Assembly (NCBI RefSeq): GCF_025263485.1
Contig: NZ_CP079863.1
Span: forward strand, 3,472,001-3,536,000
Source of the DNA: Mycobacterium sp. SMC-2
GTDB lineage: Bacteria > Actinomycetota > Actinomycetes > Mycobacteriales > Mycobacteriaceae
DNA: 64,000 nt
Reading direction: 5' to 3'
The position numbers were made by a program, and so were the translations under genes. Below the pieces are notes generated by a model, which worked only from the letters and a program-made list of their open reading frames with translations, did no database searches and was not told the origin of the DNA. Shown here piece by piece: positions 54,665 through 63,523 of the stretch. The first letter of the stretch is position 1. Each line of letters opens with the position of its first letter.

Positions 54665-56215
54665 ATGAGCTACCGGGAGGTGTCGGTGATCGAAGTCAGG
54701 GAGATGCTGCGGTTGTGGCTGCAGGGTCATGGGTTGCGCGAGGTGGCCCGGTTATCGGGCACGGACCGCAAAACGGTGCGCCGGTATGTGGACCGCGCCC
54801 GCGCGTGCGGGCTGGACCGTGACGGCGACGGGTGTCAGTTGACCGACGAGCTGTTGGCGGCGGTGATCGCCGGCGTGCGGCCGAGTCGGCCCAACGGCAA
54901 GAGCCAGGCCTGGGAGACCATCGCCGCCCAGCACGAGCAGATCAAGGCGTGGCTGAAGCAAGACTTGACTCTGACGAAGGTGCACACGCTGCTTGGGCGT
55001 CGGGGCGTGGTGGTGTCGTATCGAACGTTGCATCGCTATGCCACAACGGAATTGGGGTTCGGGATTCGGCAGGCCACGGTGCCGGTGGCCGATTGCGAGC
55101 CCGGTGCTGAACTGCAGGTCGATTTCGGTCGGCTCGGAATGCTCACTGATGCCGCGGATGGCCGCCGGCGGGTAGTGCAGGGGTTGATCTTCACTGCGGT
55201 GTATTCGCGGCACATGTTCGTCTGGCCGACCTACCGGCAGACGCTTCACGAGGTGATCGCCGGGTTTGAGGCCGCGTGGGCATTCTTCGGCGGGGTGTTC
55301 GCGGTGGCGATCCCCGACAACATGAAGGCCATCGTCGACAAGGCTGATGCGACCGATCCGAAACTTAATGACGCCTTCCGCGAATACGCTCAGGCGCGGG
55401 GCTTCGTCGTGGACCCCACCCGCATCCGCAGCCCGCGCGACAAGCCTAGGGTTGAGCGCTGTGTCCAATATGTTCGGTCGAATTTCTTTGCTGGAGAAGA
55501 CTTTCGGAATCTGAGTGACTGCCGGGCACGAGCCGAGCAGTGGTGTGGGCAGGTGGCGGGGATGCGGATACACGGCACCACTCGGCTGCGCCCGGCCGAG
55601 GTATTCGCCACCGACGAGCTACCCCACCTCAAACCGGCACCCGACGAGGTGTTCGACATCCCGACCTGGAGCCGGCCCAAGGTGGCTCCCGATCGGCACG
55701 TGCAGGTCGCCAAGGCGCTCTACAGCGTTCCCGGTGAGCTGATTGGGCGCCGGCTGGATGCCCGGGTGGATGCGCGCACGGTGAAGCTGTATTGGCGCGG
55801 TGAGCTGATCAAGGTCCATCCGGTCATGGCGCCAGGACGCCGCCATACCGACCCCGCTGATCTACCGGCCGAGGTGTCGGTCTATGCGATGCGAGATATC
55901 AACACCTTGCAGCGCAAGGCATCCGCACACGGGCAGCATGTCGGCGCCTACGCGGCGGCGGTGCTGGAGCATCCGCTGCCGTGGACCAAGATGCGCCAGG
56001 TCTACCGACTCCTGGGACTGGTGCGCCGCCACGGCGCCGACGCGGTCGATGACGCCTGCCAGCGCGCGCTGGACGCCGAGGTCATCGACGTCGGGCTGAT
56101 CGAGCGCATGCTTACCCGCGGTGCCGGCGCACAGCTGCCGCTGATCCCGAACCCGCCGCAGGCGTCGCGGTTCGTCCGCGCGGCCACCGACTTCGCGGTG
56201 CGCAGGCCCTCATGA
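54665..56215 (+). CDS. istA: IS21-family transposase IstA
   Basis: A 516-residue DDE transposase. The N-terminal helix-turn-helix is EVREMLRLWLQGHGLREVARLSGTDRKTVRRYV. The catalytic acids are the D in ELQVDFGRLG, the D in VAIPDNMKAIVD and the E in RDKPRVERCVQ. ATG 54665 (MSYREVSVIEV) is chosen; the frame opens at 54596 through terminal-repeat sequence that is unlikely to be translated. No stop or frameshift is seen, so it should be active. It overlaps istB by 4 bases. Confidence 0.93.
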   Translation: MSYREVSVIEVREMLRLWLQGHGLREVARLSGTDRKTVRRYVDRARACGLDRDGDGCQLTDELLAAVIAGVRPSRPNGKSQAWETIAAQHEQIKAWLKQDLTLTKVHTLLGRRGVVVSYRTLHRYATTELGFGIRQATVPVADCEPGAELQVDFGRLGMLTDAADGRRRVVQGLIFTAVYSRHMFVWPTYRQTLHEVIAGFEAAWAFFGGVFAVAIPDNMKAIVDKADATDPKLNDAFREYAQARGFVVDPTRIRSPRDKPRVERCVQYVRSNFFAGEDFRNLSDCRARAEQWCGQVAGMRIHGTTRLRPAEVFATDELPHLKPAPDEVFDIPTWSRPKVAPDRHVQVAKALYSVPGELIGRRLDARVDARTVKLYWRGELIKVHPVMAPGRRHTDPADLPAEVSVYAMRDINTLQRKASAHGQHVGAYAAAVLEHPLPWTKMRQVYRLLGLVRRHGADAVDDACQRALDAEVIDVGLIERMLTRGAGAQLPLIPNPPQASRFVRAATDFAVRRPS

Positions 56216-57027
56216 GCACAACCCGCCGCCCCGATGCCACCCCCGCGGTCAAGCCGATCGAGGTGTCTGCAGACCTCAAAGCGCTGATGCGCCGCCTCAA
56301 GCTCGGCCGCCTGCTCGACACCCTGCCCGAACGGCTCGCGCTGGCACGATCGAATCGGCTGCCACACCACGACTTCCTGGAAATGCTGCTAGCCGATGAG
56401 GTCACCCGCCGCGACCGCGAGTCCGCCGCCCGCCGCGCCAAGACAGCACAATTGGATCCGCAGATGCAGCTGCAGGCCTGGGATGACACCGCCGCGGTCA
56501 GCTACGACCGCCAACTATGGGCAGAGTTGACCTCGCTGCGGTTTCTGGCCGACGCCTACAACGTGCTCATCATGGGACCGGTCGGAGTCGGAAAAACGTT
56601 CCTGGCCAACGCATTAGGCCACATCGCCGTGCGACGTCACCACAGCGTGCATACCGAACGCGCCGACAAACTGTTCAAACGCCTCCGCGGAGCACGGCTA
56701 GACGGCAGCTATGAAGACGAGATGCGCAAACTACACCGCGTCGAGCTGCTCATCATCGATGACCTCGCGTTGCACCGGCTTGAGGCCACCGAGACCAATG
56801 ACTTCTACGAGCTCATCGTGGAACGCCACCGCACCGCATCAACGGTCATCACCAGCAACCGCGAACCACCGGAGATCCTCACCATGATGGCCGACCCACT
56901 CCTGGCCCAGTCGGCGATGGACCGGCTCCAATCCGCGGCCTACGAACTCGTCGTCGAGGGCGAGTCCTACCGGCAACGCCAGAAACCCCGTCCTCGAAAG
57001 CCGGTCAATTCGGACCAGCCGAATTGA
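56212..57027 (+). CDS. istB: IS21-family helper ATPase IstB
   Basis: A 271-residue AAA+ protein related to DnaC. Walker A is GPVGVGKTFLANALGHIA and Walker B is VELLIIDDLAL. It aids IstA in target selection and strand transfer. The ATG overlaps the istA stop (ATGA), so the two are translated together. It is full length. Confidence 0.93.
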   Translation: MSTTRRPDATPAVKPIEVSADLKALMRRLKLGRLLDTLPERLALARSNRLPHHDFLEMLLADEVTRRDRESAARRAKTAQLDPQMQLQAWDDTAAVSYDRQLWAELTSLRFLADAYNVLIMGPVGVGKTFLANALGHIAVRRHHSVHTERADKLFKRLRGARLDGSYEDEMRKLHRVELLIIDDLALHRLEATETNDFYELIVERHRTASTVITSNREPPEILTMMADPLLAQSAMDRLQSAAYELVVEGESYRQRQKPRPRKPVNSDQPN

Positions 57028-57106
57028 CCAGCAGCCAGGTCATCAGTCACCATCACCCCACGGCCAGCAACCGGAAACAACCGGTCCCATGCTCATGGCA
57101 AAACGG

Positions 57107-57132
57107 TGGTCCCATCACCCTGGCAAGCGACA
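57107..57132. repeat. IS21-family terminal inverted repeat, right
   Basis: Ends in GCAAGCGACA, the complement of the TGTCG-type left end. A second inward repeat unit lies at 57083-57104. Confidence 0.85.
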
Positions 57133-57139
57133 CGAGAAG
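57133..57139. repeat. target-site duplication, right copy (CGAGAAG)
   Basis: Identical to 54492-54498. The 222 bases between it and the PPE25 start hold no recognised gene; they should contain the native leader of PPE25. Confidence 0.9.
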
Positions 57140-57361
57140 CGTGGTGGCAAACCACATTTGGACGCCGGCTTCGGGAGCGGCAGGATGCGCCCTTCGGCCC
57201 GCCGACTGGGGTGGCAGAGCGAGAGGTCTGAGTCGGTGATTCCGGGCGGTCAGCGACGCACGTACGGGTGGCGATTGCTTACGAAGCCGTGACCACGGCC
57301 ACCACTGATTCCGATGCGACTGCCGAGATCGCCAGCGATCGCGGCCAACTGAGGAGAACAG

Positions 57362-58609
57362 GTGTTTGACTTCGGGGCGTTACCGCCGGAGGTTAATTCC
57401 GGTCGTTTGTATGCGGGTCCGGGTTCGGGGCCGTTGATGGCTGCGGCGGCGGCGTGGGATGAGATTGCGGCGGAGGTGGCCGCGGCGGCCAGTGGGTATG
57501 GGTCGGTGGTTGCCGAGCTGACGGGTGGGCCGTGGGTGGGGCCGGCGTCGTCGTCGATGGTGGCGGCGGTGGTGCCGTTTGTGGGTTGGCTTTCTGCGGT
57601 GGCGGGGTTGGCTGAGGAGACGGCCAGTCAGGGTCGGGCGGCGGCGGCGGCGTTTGAGGCGGCGTTTGCGATGACGGTGCCGCCGCCGGTGATTGCGGCT
57701 AATCGGGTGTTGTTGGCGACGTTGGTGGCGACGAATTTTTTTGGGCAGAACACTCCGGCCATCATGGCCACCGAGGCGCAGTACCTGGAGATGTGGGCCC
57801 AGGATGCGGCGGCGATGTATGGCTATGCCGCGGCGTCAGCGACGGCCTCGCAGTTGGCGCCTTTTCAGACCCCGCCCCAGACCACCACCCCCGACGGGGC
57901 CGCTGATCAGGTGTTGGCGGTGACTCAGGCCGCCGAGCAGCCGGCGGGCAACTCCGCGCAGACGGTGGCCTCTAATGCCTCGCAGCTGGCCGGCGCGCAA
58001 TTGGCCACCAGCCCGGCACCGCAGGTGACCACGGCGTCCTCGCAGCCGGGGTCGTTGACCTGGCTCACCAGCGCGACGCAGAACCTGCAAAACGGGTTGC
58101 CGACTCCGACCAACAACTACCTCGGGTTGAGCCCCGGCTTTTATGACACGCTGCTGAAACGCAACACGGGCTTGGCGTATTTCTCGAATGGTTTGGCGCA
58201 GTTCAGTTCCTCGATCGCCCAGCAGTTGGTGTTCGGTCCCGGGGGTAGCACGGCCGGTGCCGGTGGTGCGTGGTTCCCCACCCCACAGTTCGCCCAGTTG
58301 GGGTTGGGCAACCTGGGCAACATCGGCGGTGGGGCCGTCACCGCCGGTGCCGGGCAGGCCGCCCACGTCGGGGGGCTCTCGGTGCCCCAGCAGTGGGCCA
58401 CCCTGACCTCGGCGGTCAGCCCGGCCAACGCCGCCGAGGCCCAAGCCATCCCGGTGCAGACGGCCGGGGCGACCAACCCGCCGGGTAATGCCCTGCTGCG
58501 CGGCATGCCCACCGGCGCCATCGGCCGGCGCGCCGGCGCGGCCGCGGGCTACTCACACAAATACGGCTTCCGCTACAGCGTGCTCACCCGACCACCATCG
58601 GCCGGATAG
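57362..58609 (+). CDS. PPE25: PPE25-like PPE protein, copy 1
   Basis: A 415-residue PPE protein in the position of PPE25 (Rv1787). It has the PPE domain (MFDFGALPPEVNSGRLYAGPG; WxG-type GGPWVG; NFFGQNTPAI) to about residue 180 and a C-terminal PPE-SVP region ending YGFRYSVLTRPPSAG, with GGLSVPQQW as the SVP motif. The GTG start has GAGGAG 5 bases before it. Codon use is mosaic: the first ~400 bases are rich in T-ending codons. It is almost identical to copy 2 at 60732, with one silent difference. It is a likely ESX-5 substrate; partner is PE18. Confidence 0.92.
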   Translation: MFDFGALPPEVNSGRLYAGPGSGPLMAAAAAWDEIAAEVAAAASGYGSVVAELTGGPWVGPASSSMVAAVVPFVGWLSAVAGLAEETASQGRAAAAAFEAAFAMTVPPPVIAANRVLLATLVATNFFGQNTPAIMATEAQYLEMWAQDAAAMYGYAAASATASQLAPFQTPPQTTTPDGAADQVLAVTQAAEQPAGNSAQTVASNASQLAGAQLATSPAPQVTTASSQPGSLTWLTSATQNLQNGLPTPTNNYLGLSPGFYDTLLKRNTGLAYFSNGLAQFSSSIAQQLVFGPGGSTAGAGGAWFPTPQFAQLGLGNLGNIGGGAVTAGAGQAAHVGGLSVPQQWATLTSAVSPANAAEAQAIPVQTAGATNPPGNALLRGMPTGAIGRRAGAAAGYSHKYGFRYSVLTRPPSAG

Positions 58610-58620
58610 GGAAAGCCCAG

Positions 58621-58662
58621 GTGAACGGAAGTTGTCCGCCAATGAACACTCGGCACTAGGGA
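58621..58662 (+). repeat. two tandem 21-bp repeats (RTGAAC type)
   Basis: GTGAAC at 58621 and ATGAAC at 58642, 21 bases apart, lying 12 bases after the PPE25 stop. The first unit, GTGAACGGAAGTTGTCCGCC, closely resembles the first unit at 54277. See the finding on these repeats. Confidence 0.65.
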
Positions 58663-58738
58663 GGCGAGGTTCCGCGTGAACCACTTAATCTCAGCAGTAA
58701 GCCATGCCTGCGGGAAGCCCGCCGGGGAGGGAGTTTAG

Positions 58739-59038
58739 ATGTCGTTTGTCACGACGCAGCCGGAGGCGTTAGCCGCGGCGGCGGGCAATCTGCAAAGCAT
58801 CGGCTCGGCGCTGAGCGCGCAGAACTCGGCGGCGGCGGCCCCAACGACGGGGGTCGCGCCGGCCGCCGCCGACGAGGTGTCGGCACTGACCGCGGCGCAG
58901 TTCTCTGCGCACGCGCAGATGTATCAGGCTGTGAGCGCCCAGGCGACGGCGATTCACGAGATGTTCGTCAACACCCTCAGCATGAGCTCGGGGTCATACG
59001 CGGTGACTGAGGCGGCCAACGCGGCCGCGACTGGCTAA
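58739..59038 (+). CDS. PE18: PE18-like PE protein
   Basis: A 99-residue PE protein, the length of PE18 (Rv1788). It starts MSFVTTQPEALAAAAGNLQ with the PE motif and ends in the YxxxD/E export signal region (SYAVTE). No repeat domain follows. A GGGAGGGAG lies 7 bases before its ATG. It is 8 bases from the PPE26 gene and these two form a PE/PPE heterodimer exported by ESX-5. Confidence 0.94.
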   Translation: MSFVTTQPEALAAAAGNLQSIGSALSAQNSAAAAPTTGVAPAAADEVSALTAAQFSAHAQMYQAVSAQATAIHEMFVNTLSMSSGSYAVTEAANAAATG

Positions 59039-59046
59039 AGGAGTCA

Positions 59047-60261
59047 ATGGTGTTTGATTTTGGGGCGCTTCCGCCGGAGGTCAATTCGGCGCGGATTTAC
59101 TCCGGTCCGGGCTCGGGGTCGTTGATGACCGCGGCGTCGGCGTGGAATGCGGTGGCCGCGGAGCTGACTGCGGCGGCGCAAAGCTACGAGCAGGTGATCA
59201 TCTCGCTTTCCAGCGAGGAGTGGCTGGGGCCGGCGTCGGCGACGATGGCCGCGGCGGTCCAGCCGTACGTGGATTGGTTGACGACGACGGCCGCGCAGGC
59301 CGAGCTGGCGGCCACCCAGGCGCAGGAGGCCGCGGCGGCCTACGAGACCGCGTTGGCGTCGTCGGTGCCGCCGCCGTTGATCGCGGCCAACCGGGCCCAG
59401 GTCGAGCAGTTGAGGGCGACCAATGTGATGGGGCAGAACACCCCGTTGATCGCTCAGCTGGAGGCCCAGTACGGCGAGTTCTGGGCCCAGGATGCCGGCG
59501 CGATGTCCAGCTACGCAGCGCAGTCGACGACGGCGACCAAGGGCATGACGACGTTCCAGGCCGCGCCGAAGATCACCAACGACGCGGGCACGGCCAACCA
59601 GGCCACCACCGTGGCCAACGCGACGGCCAATACCACGGCGGGCAACGCGGCCAACACTGTGCAGAAGGTGGCGACGACCGCGCCGACGAACGCGGCGAAC
59701 TTAACCGCGAACTCCACGACCCAAGACGCGCTGAGCGAGATCTGGTTCCTGTTGACCGGTCAGAGCACCTTCCCCACGAACCTGGGGGCTGCGGTGAACG
59801 GTTACAGTCCGTTCGCCAGCTTGTTCTATAACACCGAGGGTCTGCCGTACTTCAGCATCGGTATGGGCAACAACTTCGTGCAGATCGCCAAGTCGGTGGG
59901 CGCGATCGGTGGCGCGGCGCCGGCGGCGGCCAAGGCGCTGCCCGGGCTGGGCGGGCTGGGTGGTCTGCTCGGTGGCGGTGCTGGAGCCGTGCACCCGGCG
60001 GCCGCTATCGGTGGCGCGGCCTCTATCGGGGGCAAGCTCTCGGTGCCGGTGGCCTGGACTGGGGCTCCTGCGGTCCCGCCGATGGGGCATGCGGCCATCC
60101 CGGTCAGCGCGATCAGCGCCGCCCCCGAGGGCGCCGGTGGAGCGGGCAACCTGCTCGGTGGCATGCCGCTGGCCGGTGTCGGCTCGAGCACCCACGCCGG
60201 TGCCGGCCCCCGATACGGATTCCGCCCCACCGTCATGGCCCGCCCACCCTTCGCCGGATAG
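59047..60261 (+). CDS. PPE26: PPE26-like PPE protein, copy 1
   Basis: A 404-residue PPE protein in the position of PPE26 (Rv1789). The PPE domain begins FDFGALPPEVNSARIYSGPGSGSL; SSEEWLGPAS carries the WxG-type motif; the C-terminus GPRYGFRPTVMARPPFAG and SVPVAW mark the PPE-SVP subclass. AAAGGAG lies 3 bases before ATG 59047 and 6 before the in-frame GTG 59050; the GTG may be the real start, as in copy 2. It is nearly identical to the PPE at 62312 except for silent changes in the last 20 bases. Confidence 0.93.
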   Translation: MVFDFGALPPEVNSARIYSGPGSGSLMTAASAWNAVAAELTAAAQSYEQVIISLSSEEWLGPASATMAAAVQPYVDWLTTTAAQAELAATQAQEAAAAYETALASSVPPPLIAANRAQVEQLRATNVMGQNTPLIAQLEAQYGEFWAQDAGAMSSYAAQSTTATKGMTTFQAAPKITNDAGTANQATTVANATANTTAGNAANTVQKVATTAPTNAANLTANSTTQDALSEIWFLLTGQSTFPTNLGAAVNGYSPFASLFYNTEGLPYFSIGMGNNFVQIAKSVGAIGGAAPAAAKALPGLGGLGGLLGGGAGAVHPAAAIGGAASIGGKLSVPVAWTGAPAVPPMGHAAIPVSAISAAPEGAGGAGNLLGGMPLAGVGSSTHAGAGPRYGFRPTVMARPPFAG

Positions 60262-60731
60262 TCGTCGGCGGCTTTTGCCAGCGTAGGAACACGCTTTAGC
60301 GCGCGAAATGCGCCGCGCTAAAGCGCGTTTCGCGCCGCGCTGACGAACGGCAGGCACGCCGGGAAACCTCGCGCCGCCGCACCGTCGGAGCTCTCCCGCG
60401 GCCCACGTCGCGAGCGCTTTATTTGCGACCGGATTTTTATCCCGTCCCACGGGCCATCCGTGGGGGCCGCCCCCGGAGACGCCCGTCGACGGCGATCCGG
60501 CTGAAGCCTCGTTGCCACAGGTCGGCGCGTGGTTGCCAGGCGTCGAGCACCGCCGGGTGATTCGCGCGGTTGGTGTGTCGGCCTATGCCTTGACGTCCGG
60601 GGCGGCCGCCGCGCGAGCAGCGACGGGGTGGGACGGCGATCTAGCCTTTGCAAGCAAGCGGATGGCTTGAAGCCAGCCATCCAGAACTCTCGCGGGGAAA
60701 CACATGTCGTTCGAGCCGGGGCGGTTCGTCG
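60262..60731. other. intergenic region between PPE26 copy 1 and PPE25 copy 2
   Basis: 470 bases with no clear gene. It holds a strong hairpin at 60292-60325, two smaller inverted repeats at 60446-60464 (CCCACGG / CCGTGGG) and 60660-60682 (GGATGGC / GCCATCC), and an 11-codon ORF that overlaps the next PPE start. It has no similarity to the sequence upstream of PPE25 copy 1. Confidence 0.6.
60292..60325 (+). terminator. hairpin downstream of PPE26, candidate terminator
   Basis: Perfect 12-bp arms CGCTTTAGCGCG and CGCGCTAAAGCG with a 10-base loop, 30 bases after the PPE26 stop. There is only a short T run after it, so it may be a mycobacterial-type terminator or a processing site. Confidence 0.5.
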
Positions 60732-60739
60732 GTGTTTGA
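60704..60739 (+). CDS. possible 11-residue upstream ORF (MSFEPGRFVGV)
   Basis: An ATG-started 11-codon frame ending in a TGA that overlaps the first codons of PPE25 copy 2 by 8 bases. GGGGAAA lies 5 bases before it, while the PPE GTG itself has no ribosome site. It starts MSF like PE proteins, so it may be a remnant of a PE gene or a coupling leader. It could be chance. Confidence 0.25.
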   Translation: MSFEPGRFVGV

Positions 60740-61979
60740 CTTCGGGGCGTTACCGCCGGAGGTTAATTCCGGTCGTTTGTATGCGGGTCCGGGTTCGGGG
60801 CCGTTGATGGCTGCGGCGGCGGCGTGGGATGAGATTGCGGCGGAGGTGGCCGCGGCGGCCAGTGGGTATGGGTCGGTGGTTGCCGAGCTGACGGGTGGGC
60901 CGTGGGTGGGGCCGGCGTCGTCGTCGATGGTGGCGGCGGTGGTGCCGTTTGTGGGTTGGCTTTCTGCGGTGGCGGGGTTGGCTGAGGAGACGGCCAGTCA
61001 GGGTCGGGCGGCGGCGGCGGCGTTTGAGGCGGCGTTTGCGATGACGGTGCCGCCGCCGGTGATTGCGGCTAATCGGGTGTTGTTGGCGACGTTGGTGGCG
61101 ACGAATTTTTTTGGGCAGAACACTCCGGCCATCATGGCCACCGAGGCGCAGTACCTGGAGATGTGGGCCCAGGATGCGGCGGCGATGTATGGCTATGCCG
61201 CGGCGTCAGCGACGGCCTCGCAGTTGGCGCCTTTTCAGACCCCGCCCCAGACCACCACCCCCGACGGGGCCGCTGATCAGGTGTTGGCGGTGACTCAGGC
61301 CGCCGAGCAGCCGGCGGGCAACTCCGCGCAGACGGTGGCCTCTAATGCCTCGCAGCTGGCCGGCGCGCAATTGGCCACCAGCCCGGCACCGCAGGTGACC
61401 ACGGCGTCCTCGCAGCCGGGGTCGTTGACCTGGCTCACCAGCGCGACGCAGAACCTGCAAAACGGGTTGCCGACTCCGACCAACAACTACCTCGGGTTGA
61501 GCCCCGGCTTTTATGACACGCTGCTGAAACGCAACACGGGCTTGGCGTATTTCTCGAATGGTTTGGCGCAGTTCAGTTCCTCGATCGCCCAGCAGTTGGT
61601 GTTCGGTCCCGGGGGTAGCACGGCCGGTGCCGGTGGTGCGTGGTTCCCCACCCCACAGTTCGCCCAGTTGGGGTTGGGCAACCTGGGCAACATCGGCGGT
61701 GGGGCCGTCACCGCCGGTGCCGGGCAGGCCGCCCACGTCGGGGGGCTCTCGGTGCCCCAGCAGTGGGCCACCCTGACCTCGGCGGTCAGCCCGGCCAACG
61801 CCGCCGAGGCCCAAGCCATCCCGGTGCAGACGGCCGGGGCGACCAACCCGCCGGGTAATGCCCTGCTGCGCGGCATGCCCACCGGTGCCATCGGCCGGCG
61901 CGCCGGCGCGGCCGCGGGCTACTCACACAAATACGGCTTCCGCTACAGCGTGCTCACCCGACCACCATCGGCCGGATAG
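60732..61979 (+). CDS. PPE25-like PPE protein, copy 2
   Basis: A 415-residue PPE protein identical in sequence to the product of 57362-58609. I see one base difference over the 1248-base CDS (C at 58516, T at 61886, silent). The DNA match begins at the GTG start and ends at the TAG; upstream and downstream sequences differ. The GTG at 60732 lacks the GAGGAG present before copy 1. It lies where PPE27 is in M. tuberculosis, but its sequence is PPE25-like. Both copies would be exported by ESX-5. Confidence 0.92.
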   Translation: MFDFGALPPEVNSGRLYAGPGSGPLMAAAAAWDEIAAEVAAAASGYGSVVAELTGGPWVGPASSSMVAAVVPFVGWLSAVAGLAEETASQGRAAAAAFEAAFAMTVPPPVIAANRVLLATLVATNFFGQNTPAIMATEAQYLEMWAQDAAAMYGYAAASATASQLAPFQTPPQTTTPDGAADQVLAVTQAAEQPAGNSAQTVASNASQLAGAQLATSPAPQVTTASSQPGSLTWLTSATQNLQNGLPTPTNNYLGLSPGFYDTLLKRNTGLAYFSNGLAQFSSSIAQQLVFGPGGSTAGAGGAWFPTPQFAQLGLGNLGNIGGGAVTAGAGQAAHVGGLSVPQQWATLTSAVSPANAAEAQAIPVQTAGATNPPGNALLRGMPTGAIGRRAGAAAGYSHKYGFRYSVLTRPPSAG

Positions 61980-62311
61980 CGGCGGAAAGGAACACCACCA
62001 AATCCATTTATGCGCGATGGGATTTTATTGACCACCGATTGAGCCCGAGCCAGGCCGCGACCAAAGCGCTGCGGCCCGCGCTGGGTCCCGTCATCCTCGG
62101 GCGCTGCGTTCTTCCAGCTCACGACCGGCAAGGCCGCCGCCCGCTCGACGCCCGGCCGACTTCGGCAACCCGGCCGCGCCAGCGATCCGAGCAACACCCG
62201 CGGCCGCTGAGCGCCGCGGGCATGGAATCGGGGCCGATCGGCCCGCCGGAATCGCATTATCGTCGTCCAATACTCGAGCCACGCGGGCACAACGGGTTAA
62301 AGGGGCGATTG
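61980..62311. other. intergenic region before PPE26 copy 2
   Basis: 332 bases with no gene. A perfect 14-bp palindrome GGGCCGATCGGCCC is at 62231-62244. The ribosome site AAAGGGG lies 6 bases before the next GTG. It shares no sequence with the region upstream of PPE26 copy 1 beyond the last few bases. Confidence 0.5.
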
Positions 62312-63523
62312 GTGTTTGATTTTGGGGCGCTTCCGCCGGAGGTCAATTCGGCGCGGATTTACTCCGGTCCGGGCTCGGGGTCGTTGATGACCGCGGCGTC
62401 GGCGTGGAATGCGGTGGCCGCGGAGCTGACTGCGGCGGCGCAAAGCTACGAGCAGGTGATCATCTCGCTTTCCAGCGAGGAGTGGCTGGGGCCGGCGTCG
62501 GCGACGATGGCCGCGGCGGTCCAGCCGTACGTGGATTGGTTGACGACGACGGCCGCGCAGGCCGAGCTGGCGGCCACCCAGGCGCAGGAGGCCGCGGCGG
62601 CCTACGAGACCGCGTTGGCGTCGTCGGTGCCGCCGCCGTTGATCGCGGCCAACCGGGCCCAGGTCGAGCAGTTGAGGGCGACCAATGTGATGGGGCAGAA
62701 CACCCCGTTGATCGCTCAGCTGGAGGCCCAGTACGGCGAGTTCTGGGCCCAGGATGCCGGCGCGATGTCCAGCTACGCAGCGCAGTCGACGACGGCGACC
62801 AAGGGCATGACGACGTTCCAGGCCGCGCCGAAGATCACCAACGACGCGGGCACGGCCAACCAGGCCACCACCGTGGCCAACGCGACGGCCAATACCACGG
62901 CGGGCAACGCGGCCAACACTGTGCAGAAGGTGGCGACGACCGCGCCGACGAACGCGGCGAACTTAACCGCGAACTCCACGACCCAAGACGCGCTGAGCGA
63001 GATCTGGTTCCTGTTGACCGGTCAGAGCACCTTCCCCACGAACCTGGGGGCTGCGGTGAACGGTTACAGTCCGTTCGCCAGCTTGTTCTATAACACCGAG
63101 GGTCTGCCGTACTTCAGCATCGGTATGGGCAACAACTTCGTGCAGATCGCCAAGTCGGTGGGCGCGATCGGTGGCGCGGCGCCGGCGGCGGCCAAGGCGC
63201 TGCCCGGGCTGGGCGGGCTGGGTGGTCTGCTCGGTGGCGGTGCTGGAGCCGTGCACCCGGCGGCCGCTATCGGTGGCGCGGCCTCTATCGGGGGCAAGCT
63301 CTCGGTGCCGGTGGCCTGGACTGGGGCTCCTGCGGTCCCGCCGATGGGGCATGCGGCCATCCCGGTCAGCGCGATCAGCGCCGCCCCCGAGGGCGCCGGT
63401 GGAGCGGGCAACCTGCTCGGTGGCATGCCGCTGGCCGGTGTCGGCTCGAGCACCCACGCCGGTGCCGGCCCCCGATACGGATTCCGCCCCACCGTCATGG
63501 CCCGGCCACCGTTTGCCGGCTGA
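62312..63523 (+). CDS. PPE26-like PPE protein, copy 2
   Basis: A 403-residue PPE protein with the same amino-acid sequence as PPE26 copy 1 from its FDFGALPPEVNS start to its RPPFAG end. DNA identity is complete by eye until the last 18-20 bases, where five codons differ silently, including the stop (TAG against TGA). The GTG at 62312 has AAAGGGG 6 bases before it; a longer frame to 62039 lacks PPE features. It has no PE partner gene beside it within the window. Confidence 0.92.
   Translation: MFDFGALPPEVNSARIYSGPGSGSLMTAASAWNAVAAELTAAAQSYEQVIISLSSEEWLGPASATMAAAVQPYVDWLTTTAAQAELAATQAQEAAAAYETALASSVPPPLIAANRAQVEQLRATNVMGQNTPLIAQLEAQYGEFWAQDAGAMSSYAAQSTTATKGMTTFQAAPKITNDAGTANQATTVANATANTTAGNAANTVQKVATTAPTNAANLTANSTTQDALSEIWFLLTGQSTFPTNLGAAVNGYSPFASLFYNTEGLPYFSIGMGNNFVQIAKSVGAIGGAAPAAAKALPGLGGLGGLLGGGAGAVHPAAAIGGAASIGGKLSVPVAWTGAPAVPPMGHAAIPVSAISAAPEGAGGAGNLLGGMPLAGVGSSTHAGAGPRYGFRPTVMARPPFAG

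Larger units (their letters stand above)
54499..57132 (+). mobile_element. complete IS21-family insertion sequence (2634 bp)
   Basis: The element carries istA and istB in the usual overlapping order. Its ends are 26-bp inverted repeats beginning TGTCG (54499-54524 and 57107-57132) that agree at 20 of 26 positions. Inside them are further copies of a TGCCA...ATGGGACC motif: four on the left (to about 54614) and two on the right, including a 22-bp perfect inverted pair at 54536-54557 and 57083-57104. Such multiple end repeats are the transposase binding sites of IS21 elements. Exact 7-bp target duplications flank it, so it appears intact and recently placed. Confidence 0.92.

Noticed and set aside
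60648..60731. A longer start for PPE25 copy 2
   Set aside because: PPE proteins begin at the FDFGALPPE segment, and copy 1 has a stop-limited start and ribosome site at the same GTG.
62039..62311. A longer start for PPE26 copy 2
   Set aside because: The added residues have no PPE features, and AAAGGGG is correctly placed before the GTG at 62312.
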